Below are positions 1 to 11,680 of a DNA stretch of 64,000 nt, one piece after another; position 1 is the stretch's first letter, and each line of letters opens with the position of its first letter. Source of the stretch: Lyophyllum atratum (Eukaryota > Basidiomycota > Agaricomycetes > Agaricales > Lyophyllaceae); NCBI GenBank assembly GCA_014905825.1, contig JACGCN010000002.1, positions 372,001-436,000 on the forward strand, given 5' to 3'. The translations under genes were made by a program, and so were the position numbers. The notes below the pieces were generated by a model. The model searched no databases, was not told the origin of the DNA, and saw only the letters and a program-made list of their open reading frames with translations.

Positions 1-241
1 ATTAGAATCGTTTGATAACACGGCCAACAAGAAACTCACAGGGATGGCAAACTTGATTGTTATCGTGAGTATATGCGCGCTAAAATGTGAAAGTAACAAC
101 TCACCTGCTTCTCCTTCGCATATTCGAACACCTTTCTGACGTTATCGCCTGTGAGCACACCGGCCTTGGGAAGTCGTCAGTTGTGGTCGATCAGGGAAGA
201 TCGAGTACGGCACATACGGGGACGATGTCGAGGAGACCCAT
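1..241 (-). CDS. FBA1: Fructose-bisphosphate aldolase, class II, 5' end (partial)
   Basis: This is the N-terminus of the glycolytic/gluconeogenic class II aldolase, which cleaves fructose-1,6-bisphosphate in the cytosol. Three coding exons are visible on the minus strand: 241-218 (MGLLDIVP), 164-105 (AGVLTGDNVRKVFEYAKEKQ) and 51-40 (FAIP). They are joined by GT-AG introns at 217-165 and 104-52, and a third donor (GTGAGT) starts at 39. The spliced start matches the highly conserved fungal FBA1 N-terminus, including the GVLTGDNV segment. The catalytic domain lies outside the window to the left. The ATG at 241 is the only plausible start. A separate lone internal exon of this enzyme lies at 54051-54325. 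Identity is near certain; only completeness cannot be judged. Confidence 0.9.
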
Positions 242-1115
242 GATTTGCGCGATCTGTGATGTGGGGGTTGGAGAACGGGAAGTGGTGGTTCTGGGTGACC
301 TTTATCTGGAATCGGATTCCACGGTGACGGAATCCGTCGGGTTAGGTCACCGAATCACGTGAATCGCGCCCCTACATATTCACGTTCGAACTTGAAGTGA
401 CGCCAATCTACCTCTATTTACCTAGGTTCGCGTCTAACCGGACCCCTCGGGGTCTCTTCCTCCGACAAGATCAAGTCGCCAATTGGCAATTATTGTGCGT
501 TTGTTTGAGGGCTTGCGGGAACTCATGCCATCTGCAACATCGGCCTCGCGACGCGTGAACACTAGCCACAGAGGTAGCTCATCCCTAAGCACACACACTG
601 TCCCGACTAGGATGTTCTGCATCCATGGCACCTATTAGTATATGGATCGCGATTGGAATTCGTCGCCTTCGATGATGCGGTCGACGGTCCGAGTGCTAGT
701 TGTGTCGCCAATTCGTTGATGGTGTTTCTCTCTTTTTCCTTCACCACACTACCCAGACAGTACTCCATTCAAGCAAAGCAGAAACGCCCAACGGCGACCA
801 GCATCAGCATCACGACACACAACACAGAAATCAAGAAGCAAAAGGCTACAACGTTGGGCAGCTTTGGGCAGGGGTTTGGCCTTCTTCGAACTGGGTGAGT
901 AGCCTGACCACCTTGAAAGAACCGTGGCTGCCCGCAGGAGTTCGGGCGACTCCATTCGCTCCTAGCCGTCAAGCTGGCTCGAGCGCAATGGGGCGACGCA
1001 GATGTATCAAGATGAGCCAGGTCCGGAGGAGCAGGCGAGTGGAAATGCTTGTACATCCTAAATTCTTGATTAATCCATGGAAGGAACTGGCATAAACATG
1101 ATAGGTATAAATAAT
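242..1115. promoter_or_regulatory. FBA1 upstream region / ERG2 3' flank
   Basis: This 874-base gap lies upstream of FBA1 and downstream of ERG2. It should hold the aldolase promoter and the ERG2 3' UTR. Short open frames here have no ATG-anchored conserved content, and I see no gene. Confidence 0.4.
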
Positions 1116-1948
1116 CTAAATCTTCCCGATTAATAGGTTTTTGAGCATCTCTCTGCCCGTGACGCGCGCCGTGTTGTAGAAAGTTGGTATATCGAGCGTC
1201 GACGTGATGGTATCTGCGAATCCGAAGGGGAGCATCAATGGGATCCAACCTATCGCCCCCACCCCATCAGCAATAGCCACGCAAGAACAGGAATGAGACG
1301 TACCCCTAGCATACTCGAGTGCGAAGCATCCCTCATGCATTTTATATTGCTTGGCCGTACCTCGGGGGAGGAAGTGGACGCTCCCCGCAGGATACCTCTC
1401 CATCTCCAACGCGCCCGGACGGAACGCCCACTGCTCACCCACCAGGATATTGAAGTAGTCGTCAGCGGTGTGCAGCCCCGTGTGCCCCTCCGTCCCCAGA
1501 GGCGTGCCGAAAATGATGAGGTACTCCGTAACGCTGGCATGAATGATGTACATGGCGCCCATGGCCCCGCCGGCGTTGTTGAACACCCACTCGCTAGAGT
1601 CGGTGTTTATCCGGATTTGCTTTGACGGGTACGTCGCGGTGAGGTTCGTGACGATGTGGTTTATCATTCCCGCCGTGTCATTTGGTGAAGCGGCGATGGC
1701 CTCTTGGGCAAGTTGGTGAAGGCTGGTGGGGTCAAAGATGTACCACCGGTCCTATAAGAGCCAAATGCATGTCAGCTACACGCCTTACAACATTTCAGTT
1801 CCAGGCGTACCTTGATAGTATCCAACCACCCGCAAGTCGCAACAAATAGGAGCAGCACCGCCAGCCGGGCTACCCATTTCGTTAGGCAGCTCGACTTCGC
1901 TTCATTCAACTTTTCCTGGGGTCGGAGGGCCTTTTTACTCGATGCCAT
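1116..1948 (-). CDS. ERG2: C-8 sterol isomerase (ERG2 / sigma-1 receptor family)
   Basis: The enzyme moves the delta-8 double bond of fecosterol to delta-7 in ergosterol synthesis, in the ER membrane. Exons are 1948-1811, 1751-1304 and 1249-1116 (720 nt, 239 aa), joined by GT-AG introns of 59 and 54 nt. The second intron is essential: without it the conserved stretch EYARG-WIPLMLPFGFADT is interrupted. An N-terminal hydrophobic anchor (about residues 24-42) is followed by the family core, with HxGxHTADDYF-type and ALEMERYPAGSVHFLPRG segments and the C-terminal TGREMLKNLL. The length agrees with yeast Erg2 (222 aa) plus a short N-terminal extension. Another ergosterol gene, ERG27, sits 15 kb away. 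High confidence. Confidence 0.95.
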
Positions 1949-2312
1949 GAAAGTTGACGCGTCTAATGGCGAGAGAAGTTGAAGGAGAGTGGTGTCGTAC
2001 GATTTTTCGTGGACGCATTTCAATGTTCGCGCGCCGTCACATGACTTCAGATCTGACAAGCAGAAGCTTTTGGCAAGCAAGACCAAAGACCAATTGCAAC
2101 GCTGCGCGGGCCGGCCAGCCTTTCTCTGCCATTCCTGACGCGGCCTGACCACCATCGCTCTAGGTGCATAAAATACAAATTTGACGATTCCAAATTATTT
2201 ACGCTGCACGCACGATAATACCGATACACAGAAACGATGCCCAGAAAGCCGAAAACAGGAAACAAAGTAGAATACAGAATCAGTAACTAGAATCCGAGTC
2301 CCCAAGTTCCCA
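1949..2312. other. Intergenic, ERG2 promoter
   Basis: This 364-base gap between the ERG2 start and the stop of the acyltransferase, both on the minus strand, should hold the ERG2 promoter. I see no gene or repeat in it. Confidence 0.4.
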
Positions 2313-3904
2313 TTAACTTGGCCCGACTGATACCTCGGCAGCCTCCACATTGACCCGCTCCCCAGATGCCTTCAGCGCAAGGATCGCTTGCGCTATCAAG
2401 TCAATACGGGCCTTGTTCAAGCTGAGATCCAACACAACGCTGCCATCATCCAATCGTCCCGCGATGTAAACGCCATTCGTGAACACAACCTCGGTGGGTG
2501 TCAACTGATAGCGGTAACTGCACACGGTTCTTGCCGCGCCGACTGGGCTCCAGTCAGACTCCAAGATGCGCGAGGCAGAGACATTGGAGACGACAATCGT
2601 TTCATGGGCAGTGGGGTTGGCTGGGAACGCTGTGATGGACTCGAGGGCGCCGTACGACTTGATGACGTGAGGCATTGCGAGGGACGCCCGGGAGACGGCT
2701 AGGAGGTGGGAGAGTTCGTGCAAGGGGTATTTTTGCAGCTCGGCGACGGTCATACTGGGGTAGGGGAGGGGTACAAATGCGTTATGCGGGTATTGAAGGA
2801 TGGAGGGCTCGTCTTCGGACAGCAAAGTCCTGAACGAGGCGAGGTTTGAACATTGGATAATCGATTTCGGGGATGTGCCGCTGGAGTACGTGGTCTGGAG
2901 AATAGTCAGTAAAGGGTAAGATAAAGTTAGTGCGATAGGCTGACCTTAAGGATCCAGGCTACCAGGATAGCGCCTGTAGTAACCTCGCCAGAAGCCTGGC
3001 CTTCACCTAGGTGGCGAAGTTCACCCCGAACGCCATTGACGAGGAACGACAGAACATCCTTGGGCAACAAAACAATACGCCGGTCTGCCCCATACCACAG
3101 CCTCTCACGCAAGTGCCAGGCAATCTGCTTCACGGCGCCTGCCGCACCCAAATTGGTGAAGCCACAGTAATTTTCCGGGACCTGGCTGCCCTGAGAATGG
3201 TGTGCCTGAATTTGTGCCTCAAGTCCTCGTTGCACCGCATTAATGTTGAAACCGCTGGGTGGGAGTGGGGGCACAGGCCACTCCTGGCCTTTCATCTCGG
3301 CGACGACAGCGTGCATGATCGCGCCTGCGCCGACACCGTCGAATATCCCGTGCGAGCGAGCGAAGCCTATGCAAGTGTAGGTCTTGCCGTTGTTGGAGGG
3401 ATCAGCGGGGAGGTGTGTAATGTGCCAGCAGGTCAATGGATGTCTTGTCGACTCCCATACACTATATTGGCGTGGTGTGGAGGGGTGAATAAATAGAGCG
3501 TGTGGGAGGGAGCGAGAGACGGCGGGTAACGGTAACGGGACATAATGGGAAAGCGGAAACTCCGAGGTCGAGGTAGTGAAAGCAAAGGTTGTATAGTCTT
3601 CTGGTATATCTCCCAGAGGTATCCTTATACGCCATTGCGTCACCTGTGAGGTTGGACGTTTAGACATATATATGAGGCTTGGCGTAATAATAGCAACACG
3701 TACATCATCTTCGTTCTGCACGGACTCGAGGCGGCCAGACAGCACCCGCCACTTCTGCATGACGTTGGTCAACGCCTTGGCAAGTGCATCCGTGTCGATG
3801 GTACCTTCAACGAGCCATCCTGTCAAGAATGTAGTCCTTTCAAATAGCCTATCGAAGAGTGTAAGTGGGAAAGTCGCCTGGCCATCGGGGGAAAACGAGT
3901 CCAT
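2313..3904 (-). CDS. HXXXD-type (BAHD-like) acyltransferase
   Basis: This is a CoA-dependent O/N-acyltransferase of the plant/fungal transferase family (PF02458 type); the substrate cannot be told from sequence. Exons are 3904-3704, 3643-2945 and 2894-2313 (1482 nt, 493 aa). The first intron is in frame (60 nt, GTACGT...ACAG), so a naive reading inserts 20 false residues after EDD. The catalytic motif SHGIFDGVGAG (HxxxDGxG) is at about residue 155-165, in the usual place near the end of the first half. I do not see a canonical DFGWG motif in the C-terminal half, as in many fungal relatives; ESDWSPVG lies in the corresponding region. The ATG at 3904 precedes a typical short N-terminus. No biosynthetic cluster surrounds it. 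Family assignment is good; function is unknown. Confidence 0.8.
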
Positions 3905-4609
3905 GACGCTCCAACGATGTGGGGGGCAGGAGAAACTGTGGATGTCACTGATAAATTAAACGCTCGTCACTTGGTGGAAAGGGTCCCGATCCTGCAATCA
4001 TATAAATGGTCTACTCCGCGACGTTTCCATAGTACGTACAGACTGTGATCAGGGCTGACCCTCTGGCCCTGGTGCTGACTCTCCCTACCTGATAAGCAGT
4101 GCGCTGGTTTGCTGGTTGACGAGGTACAATATACTATCCATGACTGAAATGCCTCCGACAAAGTTATGGGGTTTTCTCCACGTGGGTCGATGCCGTGCGG
4201 CGGCCGGCCCGCCGCCTTACTAAGTTGTAGGCGCTTATATTTCCTCAGTTTGTCAATGTGCGGCCCAAGGTATTTGAATGAACAGAATGGAGTCGAAAAA
4301 GCATACCTGGACGGGAGACCTACCATCGTTACGACCAAGATTCATCGCACCATACGTAACTTTGTCGAGTTGTCAATGATCGTGATTGGATATGTCATGT
4401 TATTCACAGCAACAGTTACCCCTAGCCACTCACGGTGCCCCTGGTGTATATGTTAAAAACTCATGAGAAAGCATGGTTGCTTGGCTCCAGGTTGCCTGCA
4501 ATAAAAATAATTCCTGAAGCCGCTATGCCAGACCCTTTGATAGTTAGTTATCTTGTGAATGGACCGCGCAGCTCTAGCCTAGCATCGTTGTACACATCTC
4601 ATCTACATC
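3905..4609. other. Intergenic, no gene seen
   Basis: This 705-base gap is upstream of the acyltransferase and downstream of the glucosidase II beta gene. Open frames on both strands lack recognisable domains. A promoter and a 3' UTR are the only contents I can suggest. Confidence 0.35.
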
Positions 4610-6788
4610 TCACAACTCGTCCCTCGAACCGTTCTCCGCGTCCAGAGGCAGGCACAACGCAGGAGTTGTGCCGGTGAACTGGTACTCACATTTCTCCAAT
4701 TCCACAATGGACAGGAGGGCGTTCTCAATCCCACAGGAGAGAAGGAGCTGTCGAACGCAAACATAAGGACAGTGAAGACAGCTGACAGGCGCCGCGATCT
4801 TACCACAACGTTGCGTTCTGGACCGTTCCAGCATCTTGTACCGTGTTTGTACATCTGCTTTTTGTAATATTCAGGTTCGCCGGGCTGCACATTGTCTGCT
4901 GTATTCCAGGAGTCGAACCGGCTACATGGGACGATCAGGACTGGTTTCTAGGAGAACTGTTGAGTACTCACCCAAGACTGAAGGTGGAGCCACCGTTCTT
5001 GGGAATTTGTTTCGCCTCGTCGAAGAAACATAACTCGTAGGTATAACTATAGTGTGGCCGCTTATGGGTATGGATTCAGACATCAGAAAGGTTCAGTACT
5101 CACTCTCCGACGTCCTTCTTGAGGCATAGGCCGTCGAGCTTCTTCCATTCACCTTCCCGACCAAATCCATGAACGTTGAACAGCTCTGCGAGGTCCTCTT
5201 CGGCTTTTTTCTTCTCTTCCTGGACGGATTTGAGGGCGTTTTCCGCATCGGTAAGGGCCTGCCGTGCGCGGGAGGAGTCGGCTAGTCAAACCCCGTTGGT
5301 GGACAGAACGTCGCATGAGGCAGGTACAGACATACCTGAAGATGTGTCGTCGCCCCTGCCTATGATGCCAAATTTCTTCAACCAGGAGACAAGCGTGTCC
5401 TTGAATTCCTCGTACTGAGGAATCATGGAGTCTGGCAAATAAGATGTCACGTTAAACACTGCCAAGGCCACGGTCACTACGGTATTGTGAAAGAGGGTTA
5501 TCACTTACGGAGAGAACCATCGTCGTGCGGTATGCGGATATGTTCCTCGTGTTCTAAGAGCAAGGAAACGTAGTCAGTGTTCAGGAGGGGATCGACGTCA
5601 GTCTCCAGCCTCTCAGCCGTCCATGCGTCTTCATCCGTCTCGTCCTCCTTCTTCTCGTCCTCTGTGGTTTCTGCTTCTTCTTTAGCTTCACCGACTTCCG
5701 CCTCCTTCTCGGCCTCTCCAATATGCGGCAAACCTGAAAGCTCCTCCCATCCACGAACAGCTTCGAGAACAGCCATGTCCTGGTAATTAGGGTTGTATCC
5801 GGAACGTAGTGCATGAAGGATGTCGCCAAGAGCCTTTTCACGTTCGAGGTGTTTCTTGTGTTCACGTTGGAGGGCCGCCAGGGCATCGGAATGATCCAAT
5901 AGAGAAACGTAAAGTGCTGGCGTGGGCTATGAGGTCAGGGTCCATGAATTATTGAGGGAGTCAAGTACACATACGTGACTGCTGCTTGTGCTCCAGGGCC
6001 GCTTTCGAAATGGATTCGGTGCGATCGGCGATATCTATGGACAGGATAAGCCGGTGTACGGGGCTGACGGAAGTTACGACAATACCTCTAAGCCGCGCAA
6101 CCTCTTTCTCCTGTGCCTCAATCTCCTTAGCTGTGCTTGCAACGAGATCTTCCAGTCGCTGCTTCTCCTTGTGCGCGAATTGGATGTACGTGGATCGGAT
6201 TTTGGAACCCTGTTCAGGAGTTAGATACACGTTCTCGTACATAAGAAGGGTCGTTGCTTACAGTCTTCTGAATCTTCCGTTCCGCGTCGCGTTTCTTCCT
6301 GTACTCCTCACCGATCTCCTTACAGGCGTTGTTGCAGACACCAGGGCGCTCATCCGAGCCGTCGCAGCATTCCCGGTCTTCAAAGAAAATAAGCATACCC
6401 TTCTTTGGAGTCCGGAGCGCACCTACCGCAGATACCGTCGTTAACTCGCGAACTGGGAATCTTGGACCCGATATGACCCTTATTCTGACAATAGAACATG
6501 GTATCTGGGCAAGCCCCGGTGCCTGTGCAATCCAGATTTCAGTCTATGCCAAGCCATATGCGATATCTGGAGATGAGTCCAACCTGGCTCGTCGCTGCCG
6601 TCTGGGCAGTCACAAGAGTCGTCATTCACGAACGCCCATGGAATTTCCTTCGACCCGTCTAGGCATTTCCAATTTCCCGAGGCCGAGGGAACATATCTTG
6701 AAACTAGATCTGGGTTGACACCGTATGTCTTGTCAATGCTTGCAAGGGCTGGTAGAGGGAGAGGCAAGAGGAGAAGCCATGGAATCAT
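4610..6788 (-). CDS. GTB1: Glucosidase II beta subunit (PRKCSH-like)
   Basis: This is the non-catalytic subunit of ER glucosidase II, which binds N-glycans and retains the catalytic alpha subunit while glucose is trimmed. The gene is split into many small exons. The ATG at 6788 begins a clear signal peptide (MIPWLLLLPLPLPALA); an in-frame codon farther upstream is less suitable. Next come two LDL-receptor-A/Gtb1 cysteine segments (DDSCDCPDGSDEPG and RECCDGSDERPGVCNNAC), a coiled coil (about 6240-5800), an acidic Glu-rich middle (about 5730-5580), a second short helix region, and the mannose-6-phosphate receptor homology domain (YELCFF, GTRCWNGPERN, VELEKCEYQF). The protein ends GSRDEL, an ER-retrieval variant of HDEL/KDEL. 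Internal exon boundaries are approximate. Confidence 0.9.
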
Positions 6789-7095
6789 CGTCTTCAGCGG
6801 TCGAAGCAATTGACGTGTCGCATTCGGCGATGTTGGCGTAGTATCGTGGGAAGCTCCTACCACTTCTGGGAGCCTGGCCCTAGCAAAGTAGATCTAATCT
6901 AATTAGCCAAACTGTAACGGAAAGGTACGATTATAGTCTAAGAAGAAATCAAAAGAAGTAGGTTAAATACCAGATGACATATAGGTGCAGATGCGATTCG
7001 TATTGCCGGACAGCGAAACGCACCGCGGCCTCGCTCATGCATGATTTTAAAGAAAATTGCAATCATGACAGACATACAAGAAAAGTATAGAAAGG
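6789..7095. other. Intergenic, glucosidase II beta promoter
   Basis: This 307-base spacer, probably containing the upstream region of the glucosidase II beta gene and the 3' UTR of the zinc-finger gene, shows nothing else. Confidence 0.35.
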
Positions 7096-7858
7096 CTAAG
7101 TCGATATGTACACCTTGCGTAATTGCTCTACAGTCCCCTCTGCGTCACAGATAGGACATGCACCCTGAATGTCATACACCATCTTTATGCACGGTGTGCA
7201 AAAGAGATGTCCACATGTGGTAGAGCAGACGGTATTGGGAGGAAGGTTGCAAATAGGGCATGAAAACTCGTCGGCAGAGACTCCATCTTCATTCTCCTCC
7301 TCATCTTCCTCTTCCACGATCGTTACTGTCTCGTAGGGTAATTTGTCCCCGAGATCCTCCTCATCCTCGAAGTCACACTCATCGAAGTGTTCGAAGGAAG
7401 AATCATCATCGGAATATTCGCCACTCTCCGAATCCAAGTCCGAATCTTCGTCGGAATATCGGAGTCGACCCATCTCATCTTCCTCGCCTTCGGCGAGTGT
7501 GGGAGAGGATAAATCATCGTCTTCGTCGTCGCTGTCATCCCCATGCACAGACGAGTGTTCGATGTGCATGCGGAGACCAGCGGCGGTATCGAAGCTAACG
7601 CGGCAGGATGCGCAATAGTGATGGTAGCGGGAATAGACGTAATGCTATAATTAAAGGGGTCAGGATCGGCTAGGAGGTAAAATTGAAAGGGCAACTTACA
7701 TTACGGAGGTTGTTCCCGTTCAAAAATCTGCGTTTGCAGGTATCACATCTTGGGTGATCAGCGCTATCTTCGACGTGTTCTGCACGATCCTCGACGGACG
7801 AGAAGTACAGATCGCAGATAGCACAGTAAGATTCATTCGAATACTCGAAGTCGGACAT
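7096..7858 (-). CDS. C2H2 zinc-finger plus RING-finger protein
   Basis: Exons are 7858-7700 and 7644-7096 (708 nt, 235 aa), joined by a 55 nt GTAAGT...ATAG intron after NNLRN. The N-terminal half carries three C2H2-like fingers: CAICDLYFSSVEDRAEH, CDTCKRRFLNGNNLRNH and CASCRVSFDTAAGLRMH. The middle is a long Asp/Glu/Ser-rich acidic stretch. The C-terminus is a RING finger (CPICNLPPNT... CGHLFCTPCI...CPICD), complete in its Cys/His ligands. Known RING proteins of this type are E3 ubiquitin ligases, so a ubiquitin-ligase role is inferred; a target is unknown. It is divergently transcribed from RPS25 across 433 bases. Confidence 0.85.
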
Positions 7859-8291
7859 TTAAGCTGAGGGTTGGTTGCAGGTGTGTTAAGATGTGATAGG
7901 TGTGATTTTTGGTTTACGGAGTTCGTTCATTATCCTTCTCAGAGCTCCCGTTTTATGCATCTGCAGAGTGGATCCCTTCTCCTATTTTTCGAAGGCTGTG
8001 GCCGGCGCATGGTGGGTGCAATGACGATGCATGAGCCCCTGTGACGTGGGAGATACGGGATGGTGTGGGCTCTGGTATAGGGATGGACGGCCAGTCCGGG
8101 GTTATTGCGATACGCGTTCATCGTAGGAGAGCGTAAGAGGTTTGGACTACTTACGGTGGTAGTAGTACGCAGGGGATAAGCTGAACGATAGAGTCTTTGA
8201 TTACGTAAGAGGGCCAAACATAGCACGCATCGCAAGTTAGGAAAACGGTTCCACCGACGACCGCTCCCAACAACGACGGTCCCTCAAGACA
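7859..8291. promoter_or_regulatory. Divergent promoter, zinc-finger gene / RPS25
   Basis: These 433 bases lie between two head-to-head start codons (7858 minus, 8292 plus) and must serve both genes. No unambiguous TATA box or known motif was recognised. Confidence 0.5.
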
Positions 8292-8821
8292 ATGGTGAGT
8301 AGATTCCGCCCTTTTATCACACAGGCAGAGTCTCTAGCCGTCCAGTATGCCGTTCACCGAAGAGATGGTGGTCTGGAAGCGATTTCGAGCTGGATGCGAC
8401 TCTGCCATCTCGGATACCGTTCGATCTCTGCACAGGCTGATTTTCCGTTTTTGCCCCACAGGCCAAAGCTAAAGCACCAGCGCCGTCATCTGGCGGCAAG
8501 TCCGCCAAGAAGAAGAAGTGGTCGAAGGGAAAGGTCAAGGACAAGGCAGTCCACGCCGTCACTCTCGATAAGCCAACATTCGACCGCATCATGAAGGAGA
8601 CCCCCACCTTCAAATTCATCAGCCAGAGCATCCTCATCGAGCGGCTAAAAATCAACGGCAGTCTCGCCCGTGTCGCCATCAAGCATCTGGAGAGGGATGG
8701 ACAGATCAAGAGGATCGTGCACCACTCGGCACAGCTGATCTACAGTGAGTTTTTGTCTCCCTTGCCGTGCGATACTGTTATTGATTTTGTTGCAGCACGA
8801 GCAACGGCCGTGGCGGAGTAG
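8292..8821 (+). CDS. RPS25: 40S ribosomal protein eS25
   Basis: This is a small-subunit ribosomal protein near the decoding head. Exons are 8292-8294, 8462-8744 and 8796-8821 (312 nt, 103 aa). The first coding exon is only the ATG, followed directly by GTGAGT and a 167 nt intron, long for this window. Exon 2 starts AKAKAPAPSSGGKSAKKKK and contains the family core KPTFDRIMKETPTFKFISQSILIERLKINGSLARVAIKHLERDG (split here across described positions 33-78). Exon 3 supplies RATAVAE. Length is typical for eS25 (about 105-110 aa). The large first intron just after the start codon is a common layout for regulated ribosomal protein genes. Confidence 0.95.
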
Positions 8822-9465
8822 ATATTCGTTGCCATAATCATCATGCTCATGTACACCACTGCACACTAAAATCCATGCTCTCGCGCCAAAAACACTAAAT
8901 CTTGTTACATCTTGAGTCGGCGAGGTCTTTGCTTGACCTGGAGTCGCAGTTAAATTAATGGCCTTCATTCCATGACACTTTCTTTCGGTTCCCAATGACC
9001 CTGGACCGTAAGATTGACGAGCCCCTGTCATTTTCCCAATGGTAATGTACTTGAAACTTTCCGTCATCGCTTGCATTACTTTGCGTACTGAGCGAAAAAC
9101 GATGAAGTAGCCTTCATACGTATGCTCTATGTCCCTACCTATTTGCGCGTTCGTAGAATTTGGAGGATCGTCTCAGAAGGGATTTCCTCAACAGCGTATA
9201 TATGATATTCTACCATTATACACACTAGAACATGGATTAGATGCAGGCGAGCTACCCCAGCCCCCCTCGAAGTCCCTCATGCTTTCCAAATTCAAATTGC
9301 TGTGTCGAAGGACGCGATCACGAGTCCATCCATAAATAGACAAACATTCCCACCCACCGTGGGAACTCGAAATAAATTTCACCACCACAGAAAGTGCATA
9401 CCCCGTCGCTGCCGCCGCCATCCTCCACAACCCTTTCCCTTCCCCCCCTCCTCCCACCTCCAAAA
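8822..9465. promoter_or_regulatory. RPS25 3' flank and NOP58 promoter with CT-rich leader
   Basis: This 644-base gap ends in a strongly pyrimidine-rich run (about 9418-9461) immediately before the NOP58 ATG, as is common near transcription starts of highly expressed fungal genes. No gene was found. Confidence 0.45.
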
Positions 9466-11680
9466 ATGCTCGTCCTATACGAGACAGCGATGGGCTACTG
9501 CCTTTTTAAGGTATCAGACGAAGCCAAGATCGGGAGCGGAGACCTCTGGAAGGAGTTTCAGACTCCAGAGCAGGCCAGCAAATTGTACGTCTCGGTTCCA
9601 GCGACAGCTCAAGGAGGAAGCGGATCCTGTGGTATTGACGTTGAAACTTTTTTTCCTTTTTCTTTTGGTGATTAGATTGAAGCTGAAGGCTCTGCATCGG
9701 TTCACATCGACCGCAACGGCGGTGGAAGATGTCACCGCTCTACAGAGCGGAAAACTCGGGAAGGGGCTTAAGCAGTTCTTGACGGATGAGGTGCTGGGGA
9801 AGGGCAAGGGCAAGGAGTCGTTGTTGGTGATTGATCCCCATCTCTGTCCGTATCTCCCATTTTTCGGGGCAGGAGCGAAAAAAAAACTCATTCCCTTTCC
9901 TACCTTGTTTTTTTCTAGCCCGGTCAATATCAAAGAAGCTCAGTATATCCGTAAGCGCGACGTCTGAGGAGCAGGGTGAGCTCTGGCGGGGTATTCGGGG
10001 ACAGATTACGGCTCTCCTGCAGGGGTTGGACCCCAAGGATCTAGCGACGATGAGCTTGGGTCTAAGTCATTCGCTTGGACGGTCAGTTTAATGGAAAATG
10101 AGCGGCAAACATGCGATTTATTGGTCTTATATAGGTTCAAGCTCAAGTTCTCACCGGACAAGGTCGACACGATGGTAGTGCAGGCGATTGCACTATTGGA
10201 CGACCTGGACAAGGAAATCAACACATATGCGATGAGAGTGAAGGTGTGTTCGCTGCGTCATTTACGATACCGACTCTGAAAGTAATTTCTAGGAATGGTA
10301 CGGCTGGCATTTCCCCGAGATGGCGAAGATTATCTCGGACAACGTCGCGTACGCCAAGGTCATTCGTCTGATGGGTAAGTCAAAGCTTCAATTCGCGATA
10401 CCCTGGTTCCTAATCTATTATTCCATAGGTTTCCGAACAAATGCCTCATCAACCTCCTTCGCCGCCATCCTCCCCGAAGACCTCGAAGCCGTCCTCAAAG
10501 CCGCCGCTGAAATCTCCATGGGCACAGAAATCTCCGACTCCGACATCGCCCACATCCACTCCCTCTGCGACCAGGTCATCGCCATCACGGCCTACCGCAC
10601 CCAGCTCGCAGAATACCTCCGGAATCGGATGAACGCCATCGCGCCGAACCTGACCGCCCTCGTCGGAGAGCTGGTCGGCGCGCGCCTCATCAGCCACGCG
10701 GGCAGCCTGCTCAGTTTGGCTAAACACCCAGCTAGCACGGTGCAGATCCTGGGTGCGGAGAAGGCGCTGTTCCGTGCGCTCAAAACAAAACATGATACAC
10801 CAAAATACGGTCTCATATACCATGTTGGTCGACTCCCTCTTCTCCTTACCTCGCACGCCAAACTCATCTTCTGATAGGCTTCTCTCATCGGCCAAGCCCC
10901 ACCCAAACTCAAGGGTAAAGTGAGTAGTCCAATCTGATCTTGATGTTCCATTCCTAATCGAGAAACGTATAGATGGCTCGTATGGTCGCCACAAAAGCCG
11001 CCCTCTCCATCCGCGTCGACGCCCTCACGGACTCCGACGGCAAATCCGAACCCTCCGCCCCCTCGATAGGCATCGAAAATCGCGCCAAGCTCGAGTCGCG
11101 CCTCCGCGCGCTCGAGTACACCGGTGACCTTAACGGCGCCAAACGGTTCGCGGAGAACGGGAAGAAGCAGCCGCGCTTCGAGATGCAGGGCGGTGCGCAG
11201 ACGTACAACACGCAAGCGGATGCGGTGGGCCTGGTGTCGACGCAGCGCGAGGATCCGATGGAGATTGCGATCAAGGTGGTGTTGGATGTGAAGGAGGAGA
11301 AGAGGAAGGCGAAGGAGGAGAGGAGGGCGAAGAGGAAGGCGGAGAAGGAGAAGGGGGGTGCGAAAGAGGAGGAGGATGAGGAGGATGAGGATGCTGAGAT
11401 GGATGTGGATGGGGATGTTAAGGAGTCGAAGAAGGATAAGAAGGATAAGAAGAGGAAACGAAGAGAGAGTGATATGAATGGTGTGGAGGAGGAGTCAAAG
11501 CCTAAGGTTCGTTGGGTGTTTCTTTTTGCTCTGAAATTGTTGCTCATTGTTTCTGTTTGTTAGGAGGAGACCGAGGAGGAGCGGAAGGCGCGGAAGAAGG
11601 CACGTAAGGCTGAGAAGGAGGTCGCTGTGGCCGCGAACGGTGACTCACCGAAAAAGAAAAAGAAGAAGTCGGAGGCATAG
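9466..11680 (+). CDS. NOP58: Nucleolar protein 58 (box C/D snoRNP core)
   Basis: This is a core protein of box C/D snoRNPs that guides rRNA 2'-O-methylation and pre-rRNA processing in the nucleolus. Nine exons were resolved: 9466-9584, 9676-9845, 9919-10081, 10135-10243, 10293-10374, 10429-10823, 10878-10919, 10973-11506, 11564-11680 (1731 nt, 576 aa). All joints are GT-AG and in phase. The N-terminal NOP5NT region begins [16 protein letters not shown]. The central Nop domain includes [27 protein letters not shown] (about residues 285-315) and KYGLIYHASLIGQA. The C-terminus is a Lys/Glu-rich charged tail ending in a basic KKKKKK cluster, typical of Nop58 (KKE/D repeats). Very high confidence. 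Confidence 0.97.

Noticed and set aside
4905..4920. Perfect tRNA B-box-like string GGTTCGACTCC on the minus strand
   Set aside because: It lies inside the glucosidase II beta coding region and cannot be folded into a cloverleaf with a matching A box, T stem or acceptor stem.
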